Shown: positions 1 through 11,859 of the stretch, in pieces
How the letters are laid out: each line of letters starts with the position of its first letter
How positions within the stretch are numbered: the stretch's first letter is position 1
NCBI GenBank assembly: GCA_004794785.1
Contig: SJOL01002903.1
Coordinates: 1-64,000 of the forward strand
From: Opisthorchis felineus
Taxonomy: Eukaryota; Platyhelminthes; Trematoda; Opisthorchiida; Opisthorchiidae
Direction of reading: 5' to 3'
DNA: 64,000 bases
Made by a program: the position numbers and the translations under genes
Notes under the pieces: model-generated
The model's input: only the letters and a program-made list of their open reading frames with translations
Told to the model about the DNA's origin: nothing
Databases searched by the model: none

Positions 1-1560
1 ATTCCACCCACAAAGGTTTTGCAGGAAAATGCATTGTGCGTCCAGCGCGCGGCTCGTGAACAAAGTAAGCCTCAGAAATTGGAACACCCGCGTCTACCCG
101 TAGTGACAGTAATTTTTGGGTCAAAATTTCAACTAGTGCACTAAATTGTAGTTGGCGCAGAGTCTTTTGCAGTGTGTTTATCGGACAAGACCTTAACAAC
201 CAAGCTGAGCTTTCGCAACATAAGGCGAAAATTGGTTTTGATGCACGCAATTTTGTAAACCAATATAAATGTACCTACGTCCTTGCCGCCCTTGCTGCTG
301 CTCTGCCGATTGGCTGCGTGTTGTGGTCACAAGGCTGTAAGAGCAGTATCATTTTGGTGAAAATTGTTGGGTACTTCCAAATTCCCTTGAAAATTTCTGG
401 TGGTAAGGCGTTCATAAATTTTCGATGAGCACACAATAGCCTGTAATTTATTTTTTTAATTAATTAATTTTTCTGCATTCCCGCTTTTCTTACTTGCGTA
501 ACTGGTGCCTGAAATCGCTAGAACATTTATGCTCCATCCTTTCGGGAAGCTGTTGGCTCCTCTCTGGGGTGCCCCTGAGTTTGCGTATGCGCAATTAAAA
601 TTTGGACTTAAAAGAGAAACATTCTCACCTCCAAGGAACATACGACGTGGATCAAATCATGGGGGAAAGCTTCAAAAGACAGGCAAAGTCGACTAACTAA
701 AGAGGTATGGTGCATGCAGTGCTGGTGTAGCCGCGCTGTGCGGTGACTGCGGTTGAATGTGGTATCCCTCATGCACATCCCTGGATTCCAAATCGTATGA
801 TCTGTTGGTGAACCAGTTGATCAGTCGCTATTCTTCTGCAAATCTTGTACAGCAAGCCTGCTCCGGGCTGGACGATTGCGAGCCGGAACTTCGATCAATG
901 ACTCGACAGCTCGCACTACCTGTGAAACGCTCTCGTCCATGTTCGTAGGTAAGCGACCGGCACTTAAATTCCAACCCACTACGAACTCAATCACGTCCCT
1001 GGACTTTATGGGCACTCAAACTACAGACCCGAATTTGAGTGGGAAAATGCCTTCGTCGGTACTGATAATTTCACCACACCGGTAAAACCCTCTGTTCACC
1101 GACAAAGACGGTACAGAAAAAAAAGAACGAGAAAGCGTCTCGGTACAGTAGAAAACTCAAGGATCCTTATGCCATACGAACGCCGTCGTACTGATACGCA
1201 GCGGTGGCAAGTAGAACTGGTAGCAAGCTGGACCTGCTACCTCATGCAAGCACGACGACCACGGGTCATGAGAAATGCAGGCCACAGACAAGAGCATCCC
1301 GGAAACACCGCAGAATGTTGTTTAGCATCCCAAAATTGAGCAAACCACTTGCTGAGGGCATGCCGACGATGTATAAAATTCTTTTGTAAAGTCTTAGATA
1401 AGACGATTGATCCTGGTATAACCCTGAAAAATTAGAGGTTCACCCTGAATTTACCATCGGCTTGCAAGAGGGGTATTCACCGGTCTCGAAGACCACCTCC
1501 CACTGAGGTGATCTTACAAGCCGAACAGTGAACCTACACTATTTGTTCAAGTAGATCTCC
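1..1560. other. Gene-free stretch, no recognised feature
   Basis: Only short open frames occur on both strands, with no family motif and no convincing exon. Part of it may be decayed retrotransposon sequence leading into the LINE remnant that follows, but no motif shows this. Confidence 0.4.
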
Positions 1561-1570
1561 AGATGAATAG

Positions 1571-2340
1571 GGGAAGATGAGAAAAGTGGTTGAATTTGCC
1601 AAAAAGACTCCCGGCAGCCTCAATGCACAGGTGATCTGTTGGTCAATTCTGCTACGACCGCAGTGCACACTGGGACCATGTACATCAACGTCAGAAGCAT
1701 CCTCCAGAAACTATATGGTAGAACGACTCAAACCAGATGTCATCGGCACCGTCGAAACATGAATCAATAATGACGACAGCCACCGATCCATCGCTACGCT
1801 CCACCACGCCCCCTAACAACGCACTGATGATGTCACCTCGATTGGTGATGAAACGTTTGCAATCAAATTGCCCAGCTCAGCGAACAAACCAACGACCATC
1901 TATGCTACCTGAGCTACCAACATTCTCCTCCATAGAAAACGGTGAAATCTGTTAGTAACCATCACATAGTCAAATCTGACAGGACGATCCATAAACACGA
2001 TGGAGTTGTAATCCTCGTAAATGACGCCTAGTCCATCGAGGTTTGCCTACTTTCATCACGGTGATGATAGTCTAAGAGAGCTGCTTCGCTTTATGCTCAG
2101 ATCACCTGATAACTGAGGTGGACGGTACTATTCTCTATCGCTTTGTTCCGGCCTCTCGGACACCTGCGTGACAAACCTACTTAAACTATAATGGGTGAAT
2201 TCCACTTGTCGGGAATCGACTATATATCTTAATCCTGTCTACCCAGATTATTGTCTCCCCAGTAATTACAAACCCTTCTAAGACCTATTTTGAAGCACTG
2301 CGATAGGCGGCTCAGACACTGAACTGGTCCAGTTCCGAGG
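1571..2340 (+). mobile_element. CR1-like LINE endonuclease remnant, frameshifted
   Basis: Fragments read like the start of a non-LTR retrotransposon apurinic endonuclease. INVRSILQKL appears near 1684-1713. A second frame (about 1721-1759) gives MVERLKPDVIGTVET, and KSDRTIHKHDGVVILVND follows near 1973-2026. These match the family order (N-x-R-S start, then P-D-V-I-G-x-x-E-T, then S-D-R-T with a V-x-V/L strand). Stops and frame changes show it is dead. The frame is broken around 1800-1930 by a repeat module also seen at 47.5 kb. The assignment to CR1-like rather than another LINE clade is inference. Confidence 0.6.
1800..1930 (+). repeat. Shared LINE 3'-tail module
   Basis: The segment containing gatgtcacctcgattggtga and gaaacgtttgcaatcaaatt, followed by cccagctcagcgaac, recurs near 47498-47549 and 47743-47795, and a 42-bp piece recurs at 15861-15902. 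It ends in a stretch resembling cgagctaccaacattctcc. It sits inside the endonuclease remnant and looks like a later insertion. The edges are approximate. Confidence 0.5.
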
Positions 2341-2930
2341 TCGTTGGTCCGAATTGCGTGTTTTCTACTGTAAACCCGTTTCTCTAAAGGTTTCAGCAAC
2401 CACTCGGTGACACCATGGAAGAGATCGGTGTGGAAGCAAAACCGTCTCTTAAAACATTTTTCGTTCTCTTCTGTTTACAACTCTATTAGTTACAGACCAC
2501 CTAGGAAGCACAGTACGGCATGAGCGAATGCAAATTGTCTCGGTTCTAATAAAGGCATCCAAGTGTATAGTACATAAGGCGTATGCGTGTGTCAACCGCA
2601 GGCTTCGGAAGACGGATGACCTGTCTATGTTAATCGTTGAAGACGGTGGCACTGTGGCAGCGGATATACTATGAGCAGTCTTTTTTGTCGATATATCGGC
2701 CTCCTGCTTCACCACCTCGTATTTCCCTTCTACACAGACCGACTATACGAACCAGATGTAACCTGTGATATGCGTTACCTCATAGGTTTTACAGGTGCGT
2801 CAACTTCGTATCGGACAGCCATGAAGTACAAGCCGAAGATAGTTTTCACATCCTGATCCTGGCTCCTGTCACCACAGACCTGATGGCTTGTCTGTTTCAG
2901 ATGTCAGTAGAATGCGGAAGTTAGCTGCCA

Positions 2931-5160
2931 GTGTGACAATGAGGGATGGCTATACTGGAGAGTGTACGTGTAACAGTCACAGCGCCTCTCATTCGAGGTT
3001 GGTCAATGGGTGGAGGTCTGACCAGTAGTTTTTCGGTCCTCCAGGCTCGGGGTAGGAACACGTGTGGTGACTTGCTCCTTAAACCTGACGGTCTTACGCC
3101 AAGCACTGCGGTTAGGCTTTTGAGCCAAAGGCTTTGGTTGAGGACCCTAACCGTCCTCCTGTCTCGGTCTGGGCGCCCTGGCAATATCCCAGCGCTCATA
3201 AAACAATGCATCGGACACTTACAAGTAATCGCCGTCACTTGGTGCGTCAGCCTGGTCGCCTTACTTGCCGCATACAACAGGGGAGGTAAGCGAAAACAGG
3301 CTACTCATGACGTCCCCCCTTCTTCCCCTTTCACATATTCGTCCTGCTGGCTCTCCTCATCCCATTTCTAGTGGCATCTCAGTAAGCCCAGCCTTAAGGA
3401 TTAATGGATCCGTTCACCCCCCGTTGCCAGTGGCTGCAATATATACGTTTGACTTGGCTGACACGGCCACGACCATTTCAAAATCGTCCTTCAGATTCCG
3501 TCGCTCAATTCACCTGGCAGCCTTTAATGTCCGCACTCTTAAACAGGCTGGAAAACTGCTCTTGCTGTACACTGGAATCGCTTTCTATTGATGTGTGCTG
3601 TCTGTCTGAAACGATGATTCAAGACCCAAATACACGTGTTGAACTAACTTCCCTGTCGGTTTCAGCTCAGTTCTGGTTGCGCACCTCTGGTGATCCGGAA
3701 GTCGCTGCTGCTGGTTCTGATGCAGTCGATTTTGTCGTAAGCCGCCGAGCTGAAGGGTCTTTGGTTAAATCGTTGCGCGTTGATAGTCTCTTCTGTGCGG
3801 TTGGTTTGGTAACGTCTGTGAGGGTGTCCCGTAAACGCACCGATAATGGCTGCCTGCTTACACCCTAACAGACTATAGCTCTGATACACTCAAAGGCAGG
3901 TAGACCACGTTGCCATTAGCTATAGGTGGCGTGGGTCAATTACTGACTGTCGCTCATTCTTGAACACCTGTGTGGATTCGGGTCGCACGCTTGTTCGTTG
4001 CTTATTCTTGTTGCGCTTTTCAGGAGCGCACAGAATGCGCATATTCCGTCTGGCCGTTGAGGATCTCTTGGACCCTGAAATAAGTCCAGCAGAACCACCC
4101 TTTCGGACATGACGTTTTCTGATGTAGACTCTTACTGGAAGGTACTGTCCGCAACCATGCAAGACGCTGGGCACTGCGCTTGCGGGACGGTTCTACCAAC
4201 CAGATGTAGGCACTGGATCTCGAACAACGCTCTATGATTGCTTCAGTATCGGACAAATTCTTCCTGTTCAAGATTACAATACCCCCAGACAAACTGCCAG
4301 AGTCCAGGTGAAAAATAGCGTGTGCGCCGGTCGGGAAATTTGGTAGGTCCAGAAAGTTGAAGAAATGGGGGAGGTGAGAGTCTAAGAACGTGCATGAACT
4401 CTTCCAGCTGATATGCGCAACGGACACAGAGAAGCCTCCAGTGAGCGGAACAATCACTGAAAGTACCGAGTCGCTGATCCTTGAAAAAGAAGAGCGCTTG
4501 ATTCGTTAGACTGAACACTTTCGAGACCATTTCAACTGCAAACTTGCAGTTGCTCAGCTGAATTCCCAGCCGGCAACACAACCCTGGACAGTGAACCTGG
4601 AGCCCCAGACGACTTATCAAATGAGCGAATGCCTTCTACCCTCAAGTGCCGCCGAGCTGCTTGTCCTAACGAACTCTCACCGGTTCTGTTCAGAGATGGA
4701 GATAAAGTCCTCAGTCGGTATCTCAATGGGTCTCAAAGGCCGCGTGTTTCAGACTACAGTGTAGGCGTATCGTTTTACGGCTGAGAGTCGGCCACTTAGG
4801 GTGAGGGATCTGTGAAACAAACGGTACTTTCCTCAAATAATGCATACAGCACCGCAAGTTAAGGTGGCTGGGCCGTGTTACGCATGCCGAGTTGTCACCT
4901 GCCGAGAGGACCGGCGTTTTCCGTGTCTGATTCGGATTGGCAGAAACCTACAAGTGGACAGAAATTGACATGGCAGAAAGGAATGAAGGCTGTTGCGAAA
5001 AGCTTGAGTATCGTTGGTACAGTCCGCCTTCCAGGATGGGATCCACGTGACCCTCCATGTGCTTGGCTGGAGACACTGACAATGGTGGCTAGCCGATATC
5101 AGTGGCATTCATTATCTCAGATTCTTTCCAGATTACTGACCGAGTATTTTAGGTGAAGGC
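2931..5160 (+). mobile_element. RTE-like LINE relic: endonuclease, linker, 3' end
   Basis: Pieces appear in the order of an RTE non-LTR element. A 5' open stretch lies at 2946-3371. The endonuclease start AAFNVRTLKQAGK is in one frame (about 3514-3552), and a frame change leads to IDVCCLSETMIQDP, FWLRTSGDPE and VRVSRKRTDNGC (to about 3850). The endonuclease-RT linker follows as frame-broken fragments (ELFQLICATDTEKP, about 4400-4440). The downstream part RWLGRVMRMPSCHLPRGPAF and RLPGWDPRDPPCAWLETL lies at about 4864-5080. The catalytic RT core is missing, so the copy is internally deleted as well as full of stops. Open reading frames on the opposite strand here are shadows. Confidence 0.75.
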
Positions 5161-6203
5161 ACATCGGATGTTTCTGGTAGGCTAGCCTTTGGTCCCCCTG
5201 CCTTCCCCATTTCTTTCGAATATAAGGCTTTATATAAACAATTAGATGTGAAATGGTGAATCACCAGTACTTTACTTGGTGTTGCTGTCAATGATGATAC
5301 TGATAATGATCCTTTGGATTTGTAACTTGTCAGTCTTTAAAAAAATAGCCGTATGTCCTAAGATGATTGCATCCATTAATTATCGATCTAATGAGAACGA
5401 CTAATTCAAATTCCAAATCAGGACATTTGCAAAAATGTACTTTTAGAATGCAAATGCAAGTTATGTATGTATATATTTCAGTGGACATTCATTTTATCGC
5501 TTCTTCAAGAGGTTAGCTTAGTCCCTATGTAGTTCAGTAGCTCAAGTGAAACATGGATGAGCATGCTGCTTTCTCTTTATCCACCTAAAAGCAGCACCAC
5601 ATGCTCAAGCAGCTCTCTATCCTCACAGAACCATTCTGAAGCAGTGGCTTTAAAATTGTGGCTCTCCTCGAGTTTCTTCATAATTTGGCCTTATTTATAA
5701 TTTATTCGAATTTTGCGGAGTTTGTTGTTTTTGACACGGTATTTGCTATCAAACCTGATTAGAAACAGATTGCAGAATCTATCTTAGCGGACTGTGCGTT
5801 ATCACTTCTCATATGTGTGTACTTGATAGGCTAACGCAGCTCTTCTTGAATCATATTACCAAGTAGACCACGTTTTGCCGTTTCCTTTACTCTCTCCTGT
5901 TGTTCATAGCTTAATCAAAACAGCATAATGACTTCATGGAATATTCGGGCTATACACATGGTCATATTTAAGGCAAGCCGAGACAACGTAAATTAATGAG
6001 ACTTAAATTGTTTGCACTGATTCCCATTGAAAACTGCACATCTTGATGCTTTATTGTCCTTTTCTCACAACAGAAACGTGTGTGTATATGTTATACCTAC
6101 TGAGTGGGTCTAATAAACAACATTTCCGCTGGTTTCAGTTGGCTTGAATAATTTTCAATTCGGAAAGGCATTGTCTTCCGCGAGGTTTTAACCACTGTGC
6201 GTC
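5161..6203. other. AT-rich 5' flank of the HGPRT gene
   Basis: No coding sequence is recognised. It should hold the promoter and 5' UTR of the downstream gene. I see no TATA box or initiator I would stake a position on. A short degenerate GAT-rich run lies near 5290-5311. Confidence 0.4.
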
Positions 6204-9200
6204 ATGGAATCTGATCACAAATATCATGCTGTGATTGTAAGTTTAAACATGTATAATTTAACGATTCAGATACCGGATGAGTTCAGCGGATATAGTACGT
6301 GTGACTTTCGTCTTTCCCAACGATATAGCAAATACATCGAAGGGATTCTAGTGCCTCGCGGAATGATCCTAGACAGGTTGGTTTTCGCACTTATTTTCAT
6401 TTCAAGATTGGAGAAAATGGCATTAGATATACTGGACAACCTGGAACGGCGAGGATCAACATCCCTAACACTTTTGTGCATTTTGAAAGGAGCATTTAAA
6501 TTTGCTGCTGACTTGTGCGAAAAGCTGGAAGCCGCTGCGTTTTCGAGACAAAAGAATATAACTATACATCTTGATTTTATTGTTGCCAACACCTATGTGG
6601 TAACTTCACTTACCTGACCGGGAATTTAACTTCCCGGTCTAAAACGCAGAATGATAGAGTTGGGCACGAGACTCGTTTAAGTATGTGCAGCGACCCGGGC
6701 AAATATGAAAACAAAGTGAGCGTTGGCATTTTCATTACACAAGTATAGTGCATAGCATCCTCTGCCAATTTTTTGTCGAATGCTTACCCTATCTTGAGAG
6801 TGTTCGTGTGTACTTTATTTGACATTCCTAGCAAGCTTTCCAACTCGCAGCTCTGATGATAGCATAATCACTGGCGGAAATAAACTGTACATCCTGGCTT
6901 TTTGGCTGATATCCTTACCCATACAATTGACATTTGTCTAAATTAGTAAAATGTTTTAAATAAAAAATTCCTGCATTTGGATGAAGGACTATCCTCTGAG
7001 CAAAATTGACTGTCAGCAAGCCAGTCGCGTTACTCAAGGGTGAGCATGTTCGCCTGTTCAGACGTGATGATTCACATACATCTTGGGTGCCCTGATGGAG
7101 TAGTGCGAACATGATGGCTTCACATGTCAGATATCTGTAGTTCAAACCGCGGCACGGCCAAAGATGTTTCTGCTGTAAGCCTTAGTAAAGACAAAACTCA
7201 GGTCTACTTTTTTCCCTTTTGACCAGGGACTCAAGAATTTTTGCGCCGGGACAGGAGGAGGACTGTTCAAACGGGAGTCATGTGAATGGGAACTCCGCAA
7301 ATCCCATAGCCATCTCCAAATGTTCTTATAATGATTTTTTGAAAATTGCTTGCACGATGCCATAGAAGAAACATTTACGTGACTTTAGTTGTTTATTGTA
7401 TGTTATGCCATCAACATTTATTTCACTTGTAGAGAGCGATAACAACTTGTGCTGAAAGTCATGATAGTGCGTACAGTTTTAGGTTGCTTGTATGAAACCC
7501 CTGTTTTGTAAATTATACATAAGGACGGATTCAAACGCACAGTAAAATTCTTCTTATCAGCAGAGGAAATATTTTCCAAGTTAAATATCAAATTCTTTGC
7601 AAGATGCTTGTTCCAGCTCCTTAGAACTCTAATCTGATTATCTGATCGATGAAATCTCGTTTGACGTCGCATTCATTAGTGAGATCCTTCAATGTAATGG
7701 TGCAAAACAATGTTCTGCTTTAGCGAACACTCGACTGTCGCTCCTCACAAAAATTACCTCCACTGAGTAACAACCGCACAATGCGTAGAGCATCAATCCT
7801 ATTTAGACTGAGGCCAGGATGCAAGGTTGTATTCCCAACGGCTGTTTTATTTAGCGTAGGAATCTTTCCAAAGTTTTAATTTATTATCTCTTGAGTGCTG
7901 TTAAATTCCTTGCTAGACGTCGAATTGGGAACTTCCCAGTTTTTGTTCCAATGGTACATCACTCGGAGAAACCATCGTGTGAGTAGGCTGAAATTGGTCA
8001 GTTTCTCCGTGTGAGTAGAGAGGAACTCGTGGGTATGGTCTTATGATTCAAGCACCCTTCGCAGCCATGTTGAACTTGGTGTTCTTCAGTGCTATACGAC
8101 TGTGCCGTTTGCTTCGCTTGCTTCCCACAAAGAGGCTGAAAGTCCAAATTACCTGAAACGCTAGAGCCACTTTTGTACAAACTCGAATTCATACCAACTT
8201 CTGAGGCAGTAATACTTTTACGAGTGGATTTCGGTGTAAGAAGTGCAGGATTACCTAGATGAATGGAATTTGCTTTCCTAATTTCTTTTCTGGTAGAAGA
8301 TTCGACGAATGTTCTTGATTACAAGTTCTCAACTCTTGTTAAGCTAGCCATATCAATAGCAGGCTTGGCCAAGAAAGCACCATTCCGCAAGTATCTTCAC
8401 TTTATCACAGTTTGATTTCCTGGAGTCTCATCGTGGGGAGCCCATTAACTTTTATTCCGTCTTATACGTTTTCTATTCACATTGATACTTGAATTCGTAA
8501 ATTGCCGGTGGTATTTCAACTATTTGTCCCCAACTTACAGGATCTCCTCGTTGTTGAGGATCTTGTTGACACTGGAACAACACTCCACAAGCTGTACTCC
8601 TACCTGAAGGCACTGAATCCGCGTTCTATCGAAGTAGCTTGGTAAGCAAAAAGTAAAAATCCATCTTGCAAGTATAAGCTGTACAGTGTCATAAAGTTCA
8701 CGTTATTTTCATGGCATAATCAGAATAACCTCGGGGACGGCTGCAAATGTAGGTTAGGTTAGGTGAAATAAGCAGACATTAGTCAATCAGGAGTCTTAAG
8801 TCGTATTGTGCTTATTTCCAGTATCCTATACACTGAAAGACAGCGGTTGTGATGAGTTTGTACTGATGCATCCCAAGCTGTCTCATCTGTATGGCAAGCT
8901 TCAAAATGCTGGTGGAAGATGCTATACATCAACCTAGTGTTATCGCCTAAAATTGAAAGAGGCATCTGGATCATTATCATCATCACCTCCATTTTCATGA
9001 TAACCGTCATGATGATCGTTTTCAACGTCACCTTCAGATTTTGTCCAGACCGAACGCTACGTATCAACATTTGTAACCAGTTGGTTTCAAGACAACAGTC
9101 GCAAAAGAAGCCTTTTGATAATTGGAGATATCCCGCTTCATACTGGAAAATTTTTTTCAATCAACTTTCGGGTCTGTAATGGGCTGGTTTATATGCATGT

Positions 9201-11012
9201 TATGAATGCAAAGCATTTAATGGACCACTAATTGAGAGATCCTCTGGGTTGTTCATAAGAATTCTTACATCTCAATCTGGGTTCTTTTTATTGTGAAGAA
9301 AATTTCGAAATCGATAATGCATTCATTCTAACTTTTGAACATCTTGCACACTATGTGGGTTTTCGTAGAACAGTAGCCGTAAGTAATCTCGTAGTTTGAT
9401 GAAAACGCTCCGTGGGAAACATCATTTTCGCTCATTCTCTTACTTTCAGCTTATTGGTGAAACGTCGTCAAGACTGCGTTTCCTTCTATCCTGATTGTGA
9501 GTATACTTCCTCTTGTTCCACATGTGGTTTTGTGATATGATAAACTATTTAAAAAAAGCCTAGAGAACAATTTATCATGCTGTTTTATCACCACTCCGGT
9601 TCGCTTATTAAAACCATTGTGGCCGACGGGAAAGAGATCACTAATGGTTGGCCACGCATATTTTGATCATCTAGCACGCTAGAGAGTTACACTTGATGGC
9701 TGACCCAGCAAGGCAAGCCGGACCCACACGACCTAACTAACCTTCTTGTTTTTCCAGCTGTGTTCTGGAAGAGCCTCATTGGTGTTGATTTCACAAACCA
9801 CTTGGGTGTTATTTTTAGTCTGTTTGGAGCCTTGAATGGCGAACTCATCGCCCTTCTTGTAGTTCCTCTAGATGTCATCTTTTTCAGAAGTTTTCTGGTT
9901 AGGTGCTGCAACAGTCTTGTACAACTACTCTAAGTAGTTCACTAGTTAAAACGCGAACTTACTGACTGGAAGGTCCGTGGTTCGAACCCAACCTCTGCCT
10001 ACAGACTGCTTCTATCTAGGCTTAAGCAACTTGGCCGTATCTCGGCCCTCATGCTTTCTTCAGACGGCTTGGAAAGCGGTGCCGAAAGTATTATAGCTGA
10101 ACAGTTATTCTTTTAAATTTTACGCCTGGACAATTCGGTTTGTCTGTAGTTATGGATTTACATCACTACCGGTTAATTGTCATAAAATCGGACAGCCCTT
10201 TGACATGAACTAGACAGATTAGTCAAGTCAATGTATACGGTAGATACTAATGCACTTGTATTCACCAGTAAGATTTGTTTCATAGCCTATTCATTTGTGT
10301 ACCACTGCCCACCCGGATATGTCGCTGCCGTTGGCTAAGAACTCAACCAAACGCTAGTTTTTTATAGTAATACGAGCATTGTGGCTGCCACGCACTTACT
10401 TTCATGCGCTGGGATCACTTCCTCCCATAGAATAAGGACTTGAGCGATTGTTTTACGTTTTAACATTCAATTGGTAAGCTTTGCCGTGATTCCACTTGAT
10501 ATATTGTAGACCTAATCGTTTATTTTACCTCCGTTTGATCCCATAGACGTTGGTTTTGAGGTTCCCGATCGCTTTATCGTTGGTTACTCGATCGACTATA
10601 GCGACCACTTTCGTGAGCTACCCGTAAGTTGAACTTATTCGTCAAGGTTAAATTGTCTCCGCTCCACTGAGGTTTGCTGTGATGTTTGAGACGAAAGAAT
10701 CGTTCTGTGCATTCATCACTAATAATTTGCAACGAAAGAGAGCAAAATTTCCTATTTTGGAAAATGGAGTAAACAGAAATAACCAGGACAACCTTTATAT
10801 GAATGCATACGAGCTGTGCTTCTCTGTGGATACTTTTAAGAATCGTTTTTCCTTTCTGTATCCATTTTCGCCTCATCATTCCTTCTGAGACATACACACT
10901 GGTTAGTTTAACAGAAACTTGTTAACCAAGTTATTATCCCACCCTCACTCCCTTGCAGCATATTTGCGTGGTGAACGATCAAGGGAAGAAACAATTCGCA
11001 GTCAGAGAGTAA
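6204..11012 (+). CDS. HGPRT: Hypoxanthine-guanine phosphoribosyltransferase, 7 exons
   Basis: The enzyme transfers ribose-5-phosphate from PRPP to hypoxanthine or guanine in the cytosol (purine salvage). Exons: 6204-6236, 6270-6376, 6407-6599, 8541-8641, 9450-9496, 10547-10623, 10959-11012; all introns are GT-AG and phases agree. Visible motifs are LVPRGMILDRLEKMALDIL, the PPi loop CILKGAFKFAADL, the PRPP motif LLVVEDLVDTGTTLHKLYSY, and YVGFEVPDRFIVGYSIDY followed by FRELPHICVVNDQGKKQF. The E-D pair and the catalytic Asp of VDTG are present. The lysine after DTG in human and schistosome enzymes is Thr here, and the purine-contacting Lys of human YKPDF aligns with Tyr (FYPDY). The assembled protein is 203 residues, shorter than the 218 (human) to 231 (schistosome) norm. 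About 24 residues of the flexible loop between exons 3 and 4 are unaccounted for, probably a missed in-frame exon at 6600-8540. The start ATG was chosen because it begins the frame leading into the conserved core. Confidence 0.95.
6237..6269 (+). other. 33-nt micro-intron 1 of HGPRT
   Basis: The segment starts gtaagtttaa and ends gattcag. Its length is divisible by three and it has no stop, so a plain ORF call reads through it. Removing it joins HAVI to IPDEFSGY, which parallels the schistosome N-terminus (VVIEDSFRGF). Very short introns are known in trematode genes. Confidence 0.7.
6377..6406 (+). other. 30-nt micro-intron 2 of HGPRT
   Basis: The segment starts gttggttttc, has a pyrimidine-rich 3' part and ends ttcaag. 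It interrupts an Arg codon (AG|A). Read through, it would add ten residues (VFALIFIS and neighbours) in the middle of the invariant block MI-x-DRLEKM. Spliced, the block is ILDRLEKMALDIL, as in the schistosome enzyme. The reading-frame evidence for splicing is strong, although the intron is at the minimum known size. Confidence 0.8.
6616..6639. repeat. Perfect 9-bp hairpin just after the exon 3 donor
   Basis: Arms gaccgggaa and ttcccggtc are exact complements around a 6-nt loop. It lies 17 nt inside the intron after HGPRT exon 3. No function is evident. Confidence 0.6.
9937..10115 (+). mobile_element. tRNA-derived SINE (family 1), HGPRT intron copy
   Basis: It carries a perfect pol III B box (ggttcgaaccc, about 9980-9990) after ggaaggtccgt, then the body shared with 47550-47731: tctaggcttaagcaacttgg, a cgg-ccctcatgctttc block and a 3' part reading agctgaacagttattc. 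The A-box side is decayed. It lies in the intron between HGPRT exons 5 and 6, in the sense orientation. Confidence 0.7.
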
Positions 11013-11850
11013 CACAGTTTTTTTGAACCGATACTACTTTTTAGTTTAAACTCCTTTCTTTGAAATTTACTGTGTGTCAGAATTATTGTCTTACAAAACA
11101 AAATGACATAAACCTTAGTATGTTTTGACTTCTGATGGGGCCGTGGAGCTATTTTGCATCCAATGTAATTGCGACATCTGTTTTAACTGCTCGTGGACCA
11201 CGGTAGTTTTGTCCGCACCATTTCCTTTTCATTGAATTTAGGATCATCGACAAACACGTCCTGTTAGTCAGAATATGTATCCATCAGGATGATTCTATCA
11301 CGTCGAAAGGAAACTGTTGTTACCATTAGTGAATGTAAAAGGGCCTTCGATCACCTAAGATCAAGTACTTAGTGACCAAAATGATCAAATCAATCGTTTA
11401 CCTACGTATCCCACGTATTCGCTACTCTGGTAGCTATGGTCAGTAAACTGAATACGTTTTAACCACAGCCTTTACAAAATATTGCTGTACAAGAATGTCG
11501 GTAGCATCCTCTTGCTGCTTTGAATCACTGCACAAAACAGATGAATGTATCTTGTCAGGTTAACACCAAGCTAAAGTTACTTGATTGTGGAGACGTAAAC
11601 TAGATCTATATAGGAATACACCGAGCAGTTACATTGATTTATTTGTGTGCGTTCGTTCATGAGCCATACATGTTTCCTGACCCATTCACTCTTGTGCATT
11701 CGGACCGCTAGCTCAAAACCTAAAGTTTGTGTTCATTTGGTAGATAGACAGAGGGTGACCTGTAAGGCCCATAAGGTCATCTATAATCTCTTGTGTGCGT
11801 TGTTACGAGATTTTCAACTGCACAACTAATGTGAGCTGTGCTCCCACTAA
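11013..11850. other. 3' flank of HGPRT, no gene recognised
   Basis: It begins directly after the TAA stop and should hold the 3' UTR. A clear AATAAA signal is not seen close to the stop. The rest has only short frames. Confidence 0.35.
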
Positions 11851-11859
11851 CTAAAATAA

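Noticed and set aside
6851..6895. Sequence reading SDDSIITGGNKLYIL after a cag, superficially like the missing HGPRT loop
   Set aside because: The phases do not fit exon 3 or exon 4 and no donor follows in the right place.
7940..7978. A 39-nt exon-like segment with cag acceptor and gtgagt donor, phase 0 to 0, in the HGPRT gap
   Set aside because: It would encode FLFQWYITRRNHR, which does not resemble the missing loop, and its gtgtgagtag donor word repeats downstream by chance.
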